Origin: Litorilinea aerophila
GTDB lineage: Bacteria; Chloroflexota; Anaerolineae; Caldilineales; Caldilineaceae
Assembly (NCBI RefSeq): GCF_006569185.2
Contig: NZ_VIGC02000007.1
Span: 1-64,000, forward strand
DNA: 64,000 bases
Direction: 5' to 3'
Shown piece after piece: positions 1-9,200 of the stretch. Position numbers and translations under genes: made by a program. Position 1 is the stretch's first letter. Every line of letters starts with the position of its first letter. A model generated the notes under the pieces. It saw only the letters and a list, made by a program, of their open reading frames with translations, did not search any database and was not told the DNA's origin.

Positions 1-283
1 CGTCGCTGAAGTCCAGGGCCCGCACCTCCTGGTCGCTGCAGCGGCTCAGCGTCTCCAAACGCTTCTCCGCCCAGTCCTGGACGTGGTTCAAGCGGTGGTC
101 ACCTTCCGAAAGGATATGGCCCAGCCACATGGTGGCCGTCCACCCCAGGCTGAGCCCCTGCCAGTTGCCGTGGGTGGGGAAGAATTCGTCCAGCAGGAAT
201 GGCACCCCCATCCGTTCCATCTGGGCCAGCAGCAAGGGAATATCATCTACTCGTTCATTCGTTACTATCAGTCTCTCGCTCAT
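1..283 (-). CDS. IS transposase, 5' part (DUF4277 type, probably IS1634 family)
   Basis: The minus strand is open from an ATG at 283 to the window edge, giving 94 N-terminal residues. They begin MSERLIVTNERVDDIPLLLA and include GNWQGLSLGW, then an ADHRLN-like stretch (EGDHRLNHVQDWAEKRLE). This matches the DUF4277 domain at the N-terminus of IS1634-type (IS4-like DDE) transposases, which is common in Chloroflexi and cyanobacteria. The catalytic DDE residues lie outside the window, so intactness is unknown. The right end of the element must lie between 284 and about 365, next to the promoter of the following operon. The family call is from memory of the domain, not a search. Confidence 0.75.
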   Translation of the reverse strand, partial: MSERLIVTNERVDDIPLLLAQMERMGVPFLLDEFFPTHGNWQGLSLGWTATMWLGHILSEGDHRLNHVQDWAEKRLETLSRCSDQEVRALDFSD

Positions 284-369
284 GGCGAGAGTTTACTACA
301 ATCTGCTAAACCCATCTAGATTTGAGCGAACCATGAGAAATTAAGCCCGAAATTGAGAATACCCACCGG

Positions 370-399
370 TTGACACCTCTTAACTATCGATGTTAGAAT
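370..399 (+). promoter_or_regulatory. Sigma-70-type promoter of the FAH-SDR-AKR-FadR-SMP30 operon
   Basis: A perfect TTGACA (370-375) and TAGAAT (394-399) are separated by 18 bp. Transcription should start near 406, leaving a leader of about 218 nt before the ATG at 624. Confidence 0.65.
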
Positions 400-409
400 C
401 GGCTGACAT

Positions 410-420
410 TGGTCAGACCA
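410..420. promoter_or_regulatory. Candidate FadR-family operator TGGTC-A-GACCA
   Basis: A perfect 11-bp palindrome lies at about +5 to +15 of the predicted transcript. Its TGGTC/GACCA half-sites resemble sites known for FadR and PdhR of the GntR family. The operon encodes a FadR-type regulator at 3517-4263, so autoregulation by steric block is the natural inference. Confidence 0.6.
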
Positions 421-623
421 TTTTGCCGATGGTCGTGGCCCCCATCTGCCTGGAAAACGTTTTCGCCCAGCGGGCGTTATATGATATATTTTCGTTGAAT
501 CACCTCTGGCTGGAAAACCCCGGTTGGTCCTGTCCGGCTCTGCCCGGCCAACAGCCAATCGACCACCGACGGGTTTCACCCTGTTGCAACCTTCAACCCA
601 TTATCTTTTGAGTAGGAGCACTC

Positions 624-1514
624 ATGAAACTCGTGACGTTTAAACCGGCGGGAAGTACGCCCCAACTGGGCGTCGTAGTCGACGACCGGGTGATCAACCT
701 GGTGGAAGCATCGGACGGTCGCCTGCCCGGCGACATGCGCTCATTCCTGGAGCTGGGCGAGGAGGCCATGGCCCTGGCCCGCAGCCTGGCCACCCCCGCC
801 CTGGCCGACCGCCTGGGCGTCCCCCTGGACCAGGTCCGGCTCCTGGCGCCCATCCTCAACCCCTCCAAAGTCGTGGCCATCGGCCTCAACTACATGGATC
901 ACGTGCGGGAATCCGGCGGCCAGGTTCCCACCCTGGCCACCATGTTCGCCAAGTATCCCAGCGCCATCATCGGCCCCGGCGATGAGATCCGCTGGGATCC
1001 CGAGCTTACCAGCAAGGTCGATTTTGAGGCCGAGCTGGCCGTGGTCATCGGCAAGAAGGCCAAAGGCGTGGCCGAAGAGGATGCCTACGATTACATCGCC
1101 GGCTACATGAACTGCCACGACGTCAGCGCTCGAGACCTCCAACTGGAGAAGGGCGACCAGTGGATCATGGGCAAATCCCTGGATACCTTCTGCCCCCTGG
1201 GACCGTACCTGGTCACCCGGGATGAGATCCCGGATCCCCACAACCTGGCCATCCGCTGCGAGGTCAACGGCGTGGCCTACCAAAATTCCAGTACCAAAGA
1301 GCTGATCTTTAAGATCCCCTACCTGATCGCCTACCTTTCCCGGGGCATCACCCTGCTGCCCGGCGACGTCATCACCACCGGGACGCCCGACGGCGTGGGC
1401 GCCTTCCGCAATCCCCCGGTCTTCCTCAAACATGGCGACGTGGTCACGGTGGAGGTGGAAGGCCTGGGCCGCCTGACCAACCCCTGTGTGGAAGTGCGCT
1501 CCGGTGGCCGCTGA
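624..1514 (+). CDS. Fumarylacetoacetate hydrolase (FAH) family protein
   Basis: 296 residues. A short N-terminal domain (1-80) is followed by the FAH fold. The signature starts at about 85 (AIGLNYMDH). Likely metal ligands are E135 and E137 (DFEAELAVVIG) and D166 (NCHDVSARD). The segment GDQWIMGKSLDTFCPLGPYLVT is typical of the subgroup containing 2,4-diketo-3-deoxy-L-fuconate hydrolase and so-called ureidoglycolate lyases. With an aldose-dehydrogenase-like AKR, an SDR and a lactonase in the same operon, hydrolysis of a 2,4-diketo-3-deoxy sugar acid to pyruvate plus a hydroxy acid is the best inference. The start is supported by a GGAG box 8-10 bases upstream. It is the first gene of the operon. 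Confidence 0.85.
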   Translation: MKLVTFKPAGSTPQLGVVVDDRVINLVEASDGRLPGDMRSFLELGEEAMALARSLATPALADRLGVPLDQVRLLAPILNPSKVVAIGLNYMDHVRESGGQVPTLATMFAKYPSAIIGPGDEIRWDPELTSKVDFEAELAVVIGKKAKGVAEEDAYDYIAGYMNCHDVSARDLQLEKGDQWIMGKSLDTFCPLGPYLVTRDEIPDPHNLAIRCEVNGVAYQNSSTKELIFKIPYLIAYLSRGITLLPGDVITTGTPDGVGAFRNPPVFLKHGDVVTVEVEGLGRLTNPCVEVRSGGR

Positions 1515-1529
1515 GCGGGAAGGCAACCC

Positions 1530-2513
1530 ATGAGCCACGAAACATTTATGGTCACGGGCGCCATGGGGTGTATCGGCGCCTGGACTCTACGCAACCTGGT
1601 CCACGAAGACGTCCGGGTGGTGGCCACGGACCTGGCCACCGATCCCGTCCGCCCTCGCCTGTTGCTCTCTGAGGAAGAGCTGGCCCGGGTGACCTTCGTA
1701 CGGCTGGATGTGACCGACCTGAAGCAGGTGCGGGCCACCGTGGAAGAGCACGGGGTCACCCACATCGTCCACCTGGCCGGTCTCCAGGTACCCTTCTGCC
1801 GGGCCAACCCCTCCCTGGGCGCCCAGGTGAACGTGGTGGGGACGGTCAACATCTTCGAGGCCGCCCGCCACAACTGGGGCCAGGTCCAGGGCCTGGCCTA
1901 CGCCAGCTCCCTGGCCGTGCTGGGGCCGGGCCACCTCTACCCGGAGACGCCGGTGAAAGATGATGTGCCCCTTCACCCGGAGACCCTCTACGGTGTCTAT
2001 AAGCAGGCCAACGAGGGCACAGCCCGCATCTACTGGCAGGATTGGCAGATCCCCAGTGTCGGCCTGCGACCCTACATCGTCTACGGCGTGGGGCGGGACC
2101 AGGGCATGACGTCGGACATTGCCAAGGCGCTGCTGGCAGTGGCCGCCGGACGGCCCTTCCACATCCGCTTTAGCGGCCCGGTGGCCTTGCAATATGCCGA
2201 CGACGTAGCCCGCATCTTCATCGCCTGCGCCCGCTCGGGTTATCAGGGAGCGGCGGCCTGCAACCTGCGCAACGACGTGGTCCAGGTGGCCGATTTCGTG
2301 GCCCGGGTCCAGGAGCGCTATCCGCAAGCCCAACTGACCGTGGCCGAAGACAGCCCCTTGCCCTTCCCGGCCGACCTGGACGACAGCGGCCTGCGGGGGA
2401 TCATCGGGTCCGTGCCCCACACCCCCCTGGACCAGGCCATCGATGCCACGGTGACGCACTTCCGCACCCTGATCGCCGCCGGCCAGATCGATCTGGGCCA
2501 ACTGGAGAATTGA
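1530..2513 (+). CDS. NAD-dependent epimerase/dehydratase family (extended SDR)
   Basis: 327 residues with an N-terminal Rossmann motif TGAMGCIG (about 9-16) and the catalytic YGVYK (Y154, K158). This is the extended SDR layout of nucleotide-sugar epimerases and uronate dehydrogenases. It begins 15 bases after the FAH gene and is cotranscribed with it. In a sugar-acid operon the substrate may be a free sugar or sugar acid rather than a nucleotide sugar, but residues alone do not decide this. Length is normal and no defects are seen. The reaction is not known. Confidence 0.8.
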   Translation: MSHETFMVTGAMGCIGAWTLRNLVHEDVRVVATDLATDPVRPRLLLSEEELARVTFVRLDVTDLKQVRATVEEHGVTHIVHLAGLQVPFCRANPSLGAQVNVVGTVNIFEAARHNWGQVQGLAYASSLAVLGPGHLYPETPVKDDVPLHPETLYGVYKQANEGTARIYWQDWQIPSVGLRPYIVYGVGRDQGMTSDIAKALLAVAAGRPFHIRFSGPVALQYADDVARIFIACARSGYQGAAACNLRNDVVQVADFVARVQERYPQAQLTVAEDSPLPFPADLDDSGLRGIIGSVPHTPLDQAIDATVTHFRTLIAAGQIDLGQLEN

Positions 2514-2526
2514 CGGAACGGTTGCC

Positions 2527-3477
2527 ATGATCCCGACGGCTACGCTGGGACGAAACCCCCTGCAGGTGTCCAGGTTGGGCCTGGGGACCGCCCCCCTCTC
2601 TGGGCTGTATCGACCTGTCTCCGACGAGGAGGCGGTCACAACCATCCAGTACGCCCTGGAGCAGGGGATTACCCTGTTCGATACCGCGCCCCTCTATGGC
2701 CGGGGACGCAGTGAAGCCCTTGTGGGCAAGGCCCTGGCCGGAATCCCCAGGGACCGCTATCAGCTTTCCACCAAGGTGGGGCGGCTGTTGAACCCCGAAA
2801 CCGGGGAGATGGGCTTTGACTTCTCCCGGGATGGCGTCCTGCGCAGCCTGGAAGGAAGCCTGGCCCGGCTGCAGACCGACCGGGTGGAGATTCTGCACAT
2901 TCACGATCCGGACAACCACCTGGAACAGGCGTTGGAGCAGGCCTATCCTACCCTGGTCGAATTGCGCCGCCAGGGGGTCATCCGGGCCGTGGGCGCGGGG
3001 ATGAACCAATGGCAGGCCCTGTGGCATCTGGCCCGCCATGGGGAGTTCGACTGTTTCTTGCTGGCCGGCCGCTACACCCTGCTGGAGCAGGAGGCCCTGC
3101 CCTTCCTGGATTACTGCCTGGATGAGGGTATCGGCCTGTTGCTGGGCGGGGTCTTCAACAGCGGCATCCTGGCCACCGGCCCGGTGCCCGGCGCCCGCTA
3201 TAATTACCGGGAGGCCCCCCCGGCCATCCTGGAGCGGGTCGCGGCCATCGAGGCCGTCTGCCGGCGCCACGGGGTACCCCTGCCAGCCGCGGCGCTCCAG
3301 TTTGCCCGCAGCCATGGGGCCGTGGCCAGCCTGGTGGTGGGCGCGGTCTCGCCCGACGAGATCGCCCAAAACCTGGAAGCCTGGCACCGCCCCATTCCGT
3401 CCGCCCTGTGGGAAGAGCTGCGCAGTCAGGCGCTCATCGCGCCGGGCGCGCCGATACCGTCGAGCCATGGGGCGTAG
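2527..3477 (+). CDS. Aldo/keto reductase, D-threo-aldose / L-fucose 1-dehydrogenase-like
   Basis: 316 residues forming one aldo/keto reductase barrel. The tetrad is visible: D52 and Y57 in DTAPLYGRGRSE, K83 in STKVGR and H126 in ILHIHD. GLGTAPLSGLYRPVSDEEA near the N-terminus and the long STKVGRLLNP stretch are typical of the subgroup that oxidises L-fucose, D-arabinose and related sugars at C1 with NAD(P)+. The expected product is a lactone, which fits the SMP-30 lactonase two genes downstream. It starts 13 bases after the SDR stop. Substrate is inferred from family and context. Confidence 0.82.
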   Translation: MIPTATLGRNPLQVSRLGLGTAPLSGLYRPVSDEEAVTTIQYALEQGITLFDTAPLYGRGRSEALVGKALAGIPRDRYQLSTKVGRLLNPETGEMGFDFSRDGVLRSLEGSLARLQTDRVEILHIHDPDNHLEQALEQAYPTLVELRRQGVIRAVGAGMNQWQALWHLARHGEFDCFLLAGRYTLLEQEALPFLDYCLDEGIGLLLGGVFNSGILATGPVPGARYNYREAPPAILERVAAIEAVCRRHGVPLPAAALQFARSHGAVASLVVGAVSPDEIAQNLEAWHRPIPSALWEELRSQALIAPGAPIPSSHGA

Positions 3478-3516
3478 ATGCCCATGGCCCTGTTGAGCAA
3501 TTTGTAGAGGTGCCTG

Positions 3517-4263
3517 ATGAGATCGGATGCTGGCGTGGTTTTTGGCGCCGTGAAGAAGAGCGCCATTTCAGAAGATATCGTGGCCAATCTGCTCTCCCTG
3601 ATCCGGGAGCGGGAGCTGCGGCCTGGGGACAAGCTGCCGCCGGAGCGGGAGCTGGCCGCCATGATGCAGGTGAGCCGACCGTCCCTGCGGGAGGCCTTGC
3701 GGGCCCTCTCCATCATGAATGTGATCGAGATCCGCCAGGGGGATGGTACCTACGTCACCTCCCTGGAGCCCAACCTGCTCATGTCCCACCTGGATTTTGT
3801 CTTTGCCCTCACGGACGCCACCTTCCTGGAGCTGTTCGAGGCCCGCAAGATCCTGGAGCCGGGCATTGTGGCCATGGCCGCGGCCCGCATCACGGACGAG
3901 GAGATCGCCCAGCTGGAGGCGTGCCTGGCCCGCTCCATGGAAAAGACCCACGAGCCCGAGGCCTTCGTGGCCGCCGACCTGGAGCTCCATGAGACCATTG
4001 CCCGGGCAGCCAAGAACAGCATCCTGGAACGCTTCATGGCCAGTATCAGCCAGTTGGGCCGGGTGAGCCGGACGCGCACGGTCCAGTTGCCGGGGGTCAT
4101 CCAGCGCTCCGTGCAGGACCATCAGGCCATCGTCCAGGCGCTGAAGGCCCGGGATCCAGAGGCGGCCCGCCAGGCGATGTTGCAACATCTGTTGAACGTG
4201 GAACGAGAATTGCGAGAACTGGGAGCCAGCCGGGATGACCACGATGACGACACAGCCCGTTGA
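3517..4263 (+). CDS. FadR/GntR-family transcriptional regulator with FCD domain
   Basis: 248 residues. Residues 10-80 form a winged helix (RPGDKLPPERELAAMMQVSR, then SLREALRALSIMNVI and the wing RQGDGTYV). Residues 95-230 form a helical FCD ligand-binding domain with the usual acid/histidine metal ligands (ADLELHETIA, VQDHQAIV, LQHLLN). Members of this group repress sugar-acid or organic-acid catabolic genes and are released by the pathway ligand. The gene lies inside the operon, and a TGGTC-A-GACCA palindrome sits at the operon promoter, so it probably controls its own operon. Its 3' end overlaps the next gene by 29 bases, indicating coupled translation. Confidence 0.88.
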   Translation: MRSDAGVVFGAVKKSAISEDIVANLLSLIRERELRPGDKLPPERELAAMMQVSRPSLREALRALSIMNVIEIRQGDGTYVTSLEPNLLMSHLDFVFALTDATFLELFEARKILEPGIVAMAAARITDEEIAQLEACLARSMEKTHEPEAFVAADLELHETIARAAKNSILERFMASISQLGRVSRTRTVQLPGVIQRSVQDHQAIVQALKARDPEAARQAMLQHLLNVERELRELGASRDDHDDDTAR

Positions 4264-5221
4264 ACGCGACTGGGAAGGGGGGCCGGTCCGGTATCCTGAT
4301 CCGGCCGTGGAGGTGTTGGACGAGCGCTTTCGCCCCTATCGGCTGGGCAACGCGGCCGTGGAGCGCCTCTTCACCGGCCTGCGCTGGGGGGAAGGGCCCG
4401 CCTGGTTCGGCGACGCCCGCCACCTGATCTTCAGCGACATTCCCAACAACCGCCTCCTGCGCTGGTCGGAGGAGACGGGCACGGTGACGGTCTTCCGCAG
4501 CCCCTCGAACTACGCCAACGGCAACACCCGGGACCGCCAGGGACGGCTCATCACCTGCGAGCACGGCACCCGCCGGGTGACCCGCACCGAGTACGACGGG
4601 CGCATCACCGTGCTGATGGACCGCTACCAGGGGAAGCGTCTGAACGCGCCCAACGATGTGGTGGTCCATTCGGACGGCGCCATCTGGTTCACCGACCCGG
4701 GCTATGGCTCCCTGTTGAACTACGAGGGGGAAAAGGGCGAGCAGGAGTTGCCGCCCTACGTCTACCGCCTGGATCCGGTCACCGGCCAGGCTACGGTGGT
4801 GGCCGATGATTTCGTCAAACCCAACGGCCTCTGCTTCTCACCTGATGAATCCCGGCTCTACATTGTGGATACGGGCGTCTCCCACACGCCGGGCGGGCCG
4901 TCCCACATCCGGGTGTTCGACGTGGTGGAGGGCCGACGGCTGACCAATGGCCGGGTCTTTGTGGAGATGGCACCGGGCACGGCGGACGGCATCCGCTGTG
5001 ATGTGGACGGCAACCTGTGGGTGGCGGCGGGGTGGGGTGGCCCCGGCTACGACGGCGCCCACTGCTACGCGCCGGACGGCGTCCGCATTGGCCAGGTTCA
5101 CCTGCCGGAGCCCTGCTCCAACCTCTGTTTTGGGGGGGTGAAGAAAAATCGCCTCTTCATGACCTGCGGCCAATCCCTCTACGCCCTGTACGTGGAAGCC
5201 CTGGGCGCCCAGTGGCCCTGA
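4235..5221 (+). CDS. SMP-30/gluconolactonase family lactonase
   Basis: 328 residues with the six-bladed propeller pattern of SMP-30 lactonases. Likely metal ligands are E in WGEGPAW (about 53), N in NAPNDVVV (about 140) and D in ADGIRCDVDGNLWVA (about 250). It probably opens the sugar lactone made by the upstream aldose dehydrogenase. The ATG at 4235 overlaps the end of the regulator gene by 29 bases. An alternative ATG three codons downstream cannot be excluded. It is the last gene of the operon; no clear terminator follows before the convergent CAP gene, which ends 12 bases away. Confidence 0.85.
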   Translation: MTTMTTQPVERDWEGGPVRYPDPAVEVLDERFRPYRLGNAAVERLFTGLRWGEGPAWFGDARHLIFSDIPNNRLLRWSEETGTVTVFRSPSNYANGNTRDRQGRLITCEHGTRRVTRTEYDGRITVLMDRYQGKRLNAPNDVVVHSDGAIWFTDPGYGSLLNYEGEKGEQELPPYVYRLDPVTGQATVVADDFVKPNGLCFSPDESRLYIVDTGVSHTPGGPSHIRVFDVVEGRRLTNGRVFVEMAPGTADGIRCDVDGNLWVAAGWGGPGYDGAHCYAPDGVRIGQVHLPEPCSNLCFGGVKKNRLFMTCGQSLYALYVEALGAQWP

Positions 5222-5232
5222 GCCCGGGCTTC

Positions 5233-5865
5233 CTACTCCCCTTCCGGCGGCGCGGTCAGGATCACCCAGTAGTGGACATAGGGACTGTTGGGATTGGCGG
5301 CGTAGCCGGCCCCGAACTCCACCTGTTCCCGGTAGAAGGGGTGTTCTCCCAACAGGTGGACCCGATGTCCGCTGGAGCCCATCCACTGTTCCCAGGTGGC
5401 CTGTGCTGTGCCATACCCCGCAGCGATGGACTCGATGTTGTTGCCATCTGGCGATAGGTCGTACCAATCCGGCAGATCGAAACCTGCTTGCATCACCAGG
5501 TAGTTGGGACCGTAGCCCTCCGGCGTGACGTGGCCGAAGTAGCCCCGGTTGGCCATGTCCTCGGCCCGCTGCCGGGCCACCGCGGCCAGCACGGGATGAC
5601 AGCGCATCTCTGGCCGCTGCTGCTCCGGCGCGCCGGTCAGCAGATCGGCGATTTGCTGTTCCTGGGGACTGAGGTGGCATTCTGCCCGGGCACCGCTGGC
5701 GTCGTTGCCGGTGTTGGCCACCATGGGCAGGTAAATCCGGCTGGAAGGGGCAAATGGTTCGGCCGGGGCATCTTGGGCGTGGACGGACAGGATGGTGACG
5801 CTGGTTGCCAGGATGACAAGGAGCAGCAGACGAGCGCTGCGCATTACGAGGGCATCAAGATTCAT
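5233..5865 (-). CDS. Secreted CAP-domain (SCP/PR-1) protein
   Basis: 210 residues. The N-terminus carries a signal peptide (SARLLLLVILATSVTILSVHAQ). A linker follows, then a CAP domain from about 65: HPVLAAVARQRAEDMANRGY, FGHVTPEGYGPN, NNIESIA and SSGHRVHLL contain the family His and Glu residues. Bacterial CAP proteins are extracellular and mostly of unknown biochemical role. The C-terminus runs to YVHYWVILTAPPEGE. A GGAGGA box lies 12 bases before the chosen ATG; an internal ATG seven codons in would also leave a good signal peptide. It lies downstream of the tricorn gene on the same strand, but 400 bases and a hairpin separate them, so it probably has its own promoter. Confidence 0.85.
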   Translation of the reverse strand: MNLDALVMRSARLLLLVILATSVTILSVHAQDAPAEPFAPSSRIYLPMVANTGNDASGARAECHLSPQEQQIADLLTGAPEQQRPEMRCHPVLAAVARQRAEDMANRGYFGHVTPEGYGPNYLVMQAGFDLPDWYDLSPDGNNIESIAAGYGTAQATWEQWMGSSGHRVHLLGEHPFYREQVEFGAGYAANPNSPYVHYWVILTAPPEGE

Positions 5866-6268
5866 GATGTCAGAAATTCCTCCGCCGATGTCGTCACGAT
5901 TGAACGGCCAGTGGGAGCTGACTCGTCCCGGGTGCCTGGAGGACGGGTCAGAACCGGCACGCCCCGCCCCCCTCGGTGGCCCCTTCGGTGAGAAAGCGCC
6001 AAAACAGGTCCAAGTCTAGGCCATTCCATGGTAAGAGAAAAGTCTGGGCATCGTTTGGTGTTCTCCAGTTGGAGCCCCGATGAGTTTCCGGCGTATGCCA
6101 TGCGCCTATCGGGCGTCTGGCAATCGTTACGTTTTGTTCAAGTTGTCGCTTTCTTCAGGCCAGCAACTTGTACTGTAGCGGAAGAAGGCGACGCAGCCCA
6201 GGGTCATCCGTCGTAGCCTGGGCTGCGTCAAACGCCTGAAGGGTACGATCTTTTGTCGCAGGGTGAGG
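5866..6268. other. Intergenic region between tricorn and CAP genes
   Basis: 403 bases without a convincing gene on either strand. The main structure is the perfect 13-bp inverted repeat at 6190-6229. No promoter with good spacing was identified for the CAP gene. Confidence 0.5.
6190..6229 (-). terminator. Hairpin after the tricorn gene
   Basis: A perfect 13-bp inverted repeat, GACGCAGCCCAGG (6190-6202) and its complement (6217-6229), with a 14-base loop, lies 40 bases past the tricorn stop codon. It lacks a clear T tract on either strand, so it may be a Rho-dependent end, an RNA-stabilising hairpin or a copy of a dispersed repeat. Confidence 0.5.
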
Positions 6269-9200
6269 TCAGGTGCGGGGGGGAAGCTTGGGCAGGGCCC
6301 GACTGGGCCGCTGATCCAGCTCCGGCTTCAGGATGGGGGTCTCCGCCAGCAGGCGGAGGATCTCGGCCACGGCTTGCTCCAGCTGGGGATCCCGTCCTTC
6401 CCGGTAATCCTGGGGGGTGATGTCCACCTCGATGTCCGGTTCGGTACCGTAATTTTCCAGCTGCCAGCCCACATCGGCGAACCAGAAGCTGTACTCAGGC
6501 TGGGTGGTGATGGTGCCGTCCACCAGGGGGTGTTTGGGCTCGATGCCGATGACGCCGCCCCAGGTCCGTTTACCCACCAGCGGCCCCAGCTTGAGGAGTT
6601 TGAAGCTGTGGCAGAAGATGTCGCCGTCGCTGCCGGCGTGCTCGTTGGTCAGGGCCACCAGGGGGCCGGCCACCGATTCGGTGGGGTAGGGGATCAGGCC
6701 ACCCCAGCGGGAGAGGTCATAGCCGATGCGCCGCCGGGCCAGCTTTTCCAGGATGAGCTGGCTCACGTGGCCGCCGCCGTTGTAGCGCACGTCCACAATC
6801 AGCCCATCCCGCTCGATCTCGGCCAGGAAGCCCCGGTGGAATTCGGCGTAGCCCCGGGGGCTCATGTCGGGGATGTGGACGTAGCCGGCCCGGCCGTCGG
6901 TGGCTTCGTGGACGTAGCGACGGTTCTGCTCCACCCAACGACGGTAGCGGGCGGAGACCTCGCTCTCCAGCGCCCGCACGATGACCAGGCGGTTGCCCGG
7001 GCGAGACGCCTCTGGCCCTTCCCCGTTGCTGCCGCCTGCCCCATCCTGGGGGCGGGGCGCCAGGGTCAGGAGCACCTCGTTGCCGGCCTGGTTCACCAGA
7101 AGCTGGGACGGGCTGACCTCCGGTCCCAGGGGCTGGCCGTTGATGGCCAGGAGCACGTCGCCCACCTGGACATCCACGCCCGGCGCGGCCAGGGGGGAGT
7201 TGGCCTTGGGATCCCACGGATCCCCCAGGATGATCTCGTCGATGCGGTAGCCGCCTGCCTCCGGCGCCCAGCTAAAGTGGGCGCCCAGGAAGCCCTGGCC
7301 GTAGTAGGGGCGGGGGCGGTAGTCGCCGCCGAACTCGTAGGCATGGCTGGTGCCCAGCTCCCCCTGCATCTCCCACATCAGGTCGCTGAATTCGCCCCGG
7401 GTGCTGACCCGTTCGATGAGCGCGTAGTAGCGGTGGTAGACGGTCTGCCAATCCACCTGGGACATGTCCTCGGTCCAGAAGTGATCCCGCTGTAGCCGCC
7501 AGGCTTCCCGCAGCATCTGCTCCCATTCCCGCTGGGGATCGACGGAGACCTTCACCCGCCGCAGGTCGATCCAGCCGGTGCGCCGGGGCGGTCCACTCTG
7601 GGTGGGCGCCTTCTGGCCGGCGGCAATCACCCGCAGGCGCCTGCCGCTGGTGTAGAGCACCTTCTTGTGGTTGCGGGAGATCTGGAAGGAGCTCACATTT
7701 TCGGCCAGGGTCTCTGTCTTGTACTCTTTGAAATCGTAGGCCCGCAGGGTGCCGGCCTCTTCTTCCTCATCATCCCAGCCGGTGTCGTCGTCCAGCTGGC
7801 CGTGGATGGGCAGGACGGTGAAGAGGGCCTTGTTGGGCAGGCCCGCGATTTGGCCGTAGCGGCTGTCGGGGACAGGGAACGCCAGGACCCGCCGTTCGAT
7901 CCCCTCCACATCGATGCGGATGGGCTTGACCTTTTTGCGTTGACCGCCGTTGCCGGGCTGGCCGTTGCGCGGGGCCGGGTCGGCCGGGGGTGGAGATGCG
8001 GCCCCGGTGGCCCGACGGCCGCCGGCCTGGTAGGCCTCGTCCTCTGAGTCGTCGGCTTCGTCGTCCTGGTCGTCTTCTTCCGGCTCTTCGTCCTCTTCCT
8101 CCGGGGTCTCCTCTTCGCCTTCGTCCTCTTCCTCGAGCTCCTCCCCTTCTTCTTCGGCTTCCTCGTCTTCCTCTTCATCCGCCTCGTCCCAATCCGGCTG
8201 GGGGACGAACGGGTTGGGCAGGTCGGCCTGGAGGGTCACCAGGTAGGGGCGCATGCCCCAGGGGAAGCCCAGGTCGAAGTGGAGACCGTCGTAGACGGGG
8301 TTGAACTCCCGGTAGCTGAGGAAGTAGAGGTACTTCCCGTCCGGGTCGAAGGCGGGCTGGACGTCGTGGAGCACAGGCCGGGTGACGGTGTAGATCTGGC
8401 CCTGGGACGCCTCCGACGGATCTTCGGCGCTGCCCCCATCCCCTTCTCCCGCGGTTTCGGCGGGCTCCGGCAGGCGATAGAGGCGGATCTCGGTGGTGCG
8501 CATGGTGGCGCCGAAGCCGTAGGCCAGCCAGCGCCCGTCGGGCGACCAGTCGAAGCCGGCGATGTTCCAGTAGGGGCTGCGGTCCACTACGGTGGCGCTG
8601 CCCTGCTCCAGATCCACCAGGATCAGCTCGTGGCGGTGATTGGTGAGGGCCAGCTTGTCGTCGGTGGGGGAGACCTTCAGCTCCACCACCCGGCCCAGGT
8701 CCAGGCCTTCCAGGCGCCGGGGTTCACCTGTGCCGGTGATGTCGTAGATCTCCAGGGTCTCCTCCCCGGGTTCGTCGCTCACCACCACCAGATGCCGCCC
8801 GTCGTTGAGCCAGTCCGGCTGGCGGTAGCGGACGCCGTCCCGCTTGCCGTGTTGAATGACCGGGCCTTCGTGATTGGCAAAGGTGAAGATTTTGCCCCGG
8901 GTGGTCATGGCGATGGCCTTGCCCGAGGGGTGGAGCCGGGCGCAGTCCATGTAGCGGCCGGCGTCCACAAATTTGCGGTTGCGTTGGACCCGGGGGCTGT
9001 GGTAGGCCACGTCCACCTGGTGTTCCCGATCCGCGACCGGGTCGTAGACGTAGAGATCGGCGCCCACGTGGTAGACGATGCGGCGGCCATCGCTGCTGGG
9101 GTTGCGCACGTAGTAGGCTTCGTGGTCGGTATGGCGATGGAGGTCGCTGCCGTCAGGTCGGCAGCTATAGAGGTTGCCGATGCCCTCGTGGTCGCTGACG

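Larger units (their letters stand above)
284..623. other. Intergenic region: IS end, promoter and leader
   Basis: 340 bases without a convincing gene. It should contain the right end of the IS element (no terminal repeat can be proved with only one end visible), a strong sigma-70-like promoter at 370-399, an 11-bp palindrome at 410-420 and about 200 bases of untranslated leader. The leader has an AT-rich patch at 478-490 that could act as a second -10 region. A GGAG ribosome-binding site precedes the ATG at 624. Confidence 0.6.
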
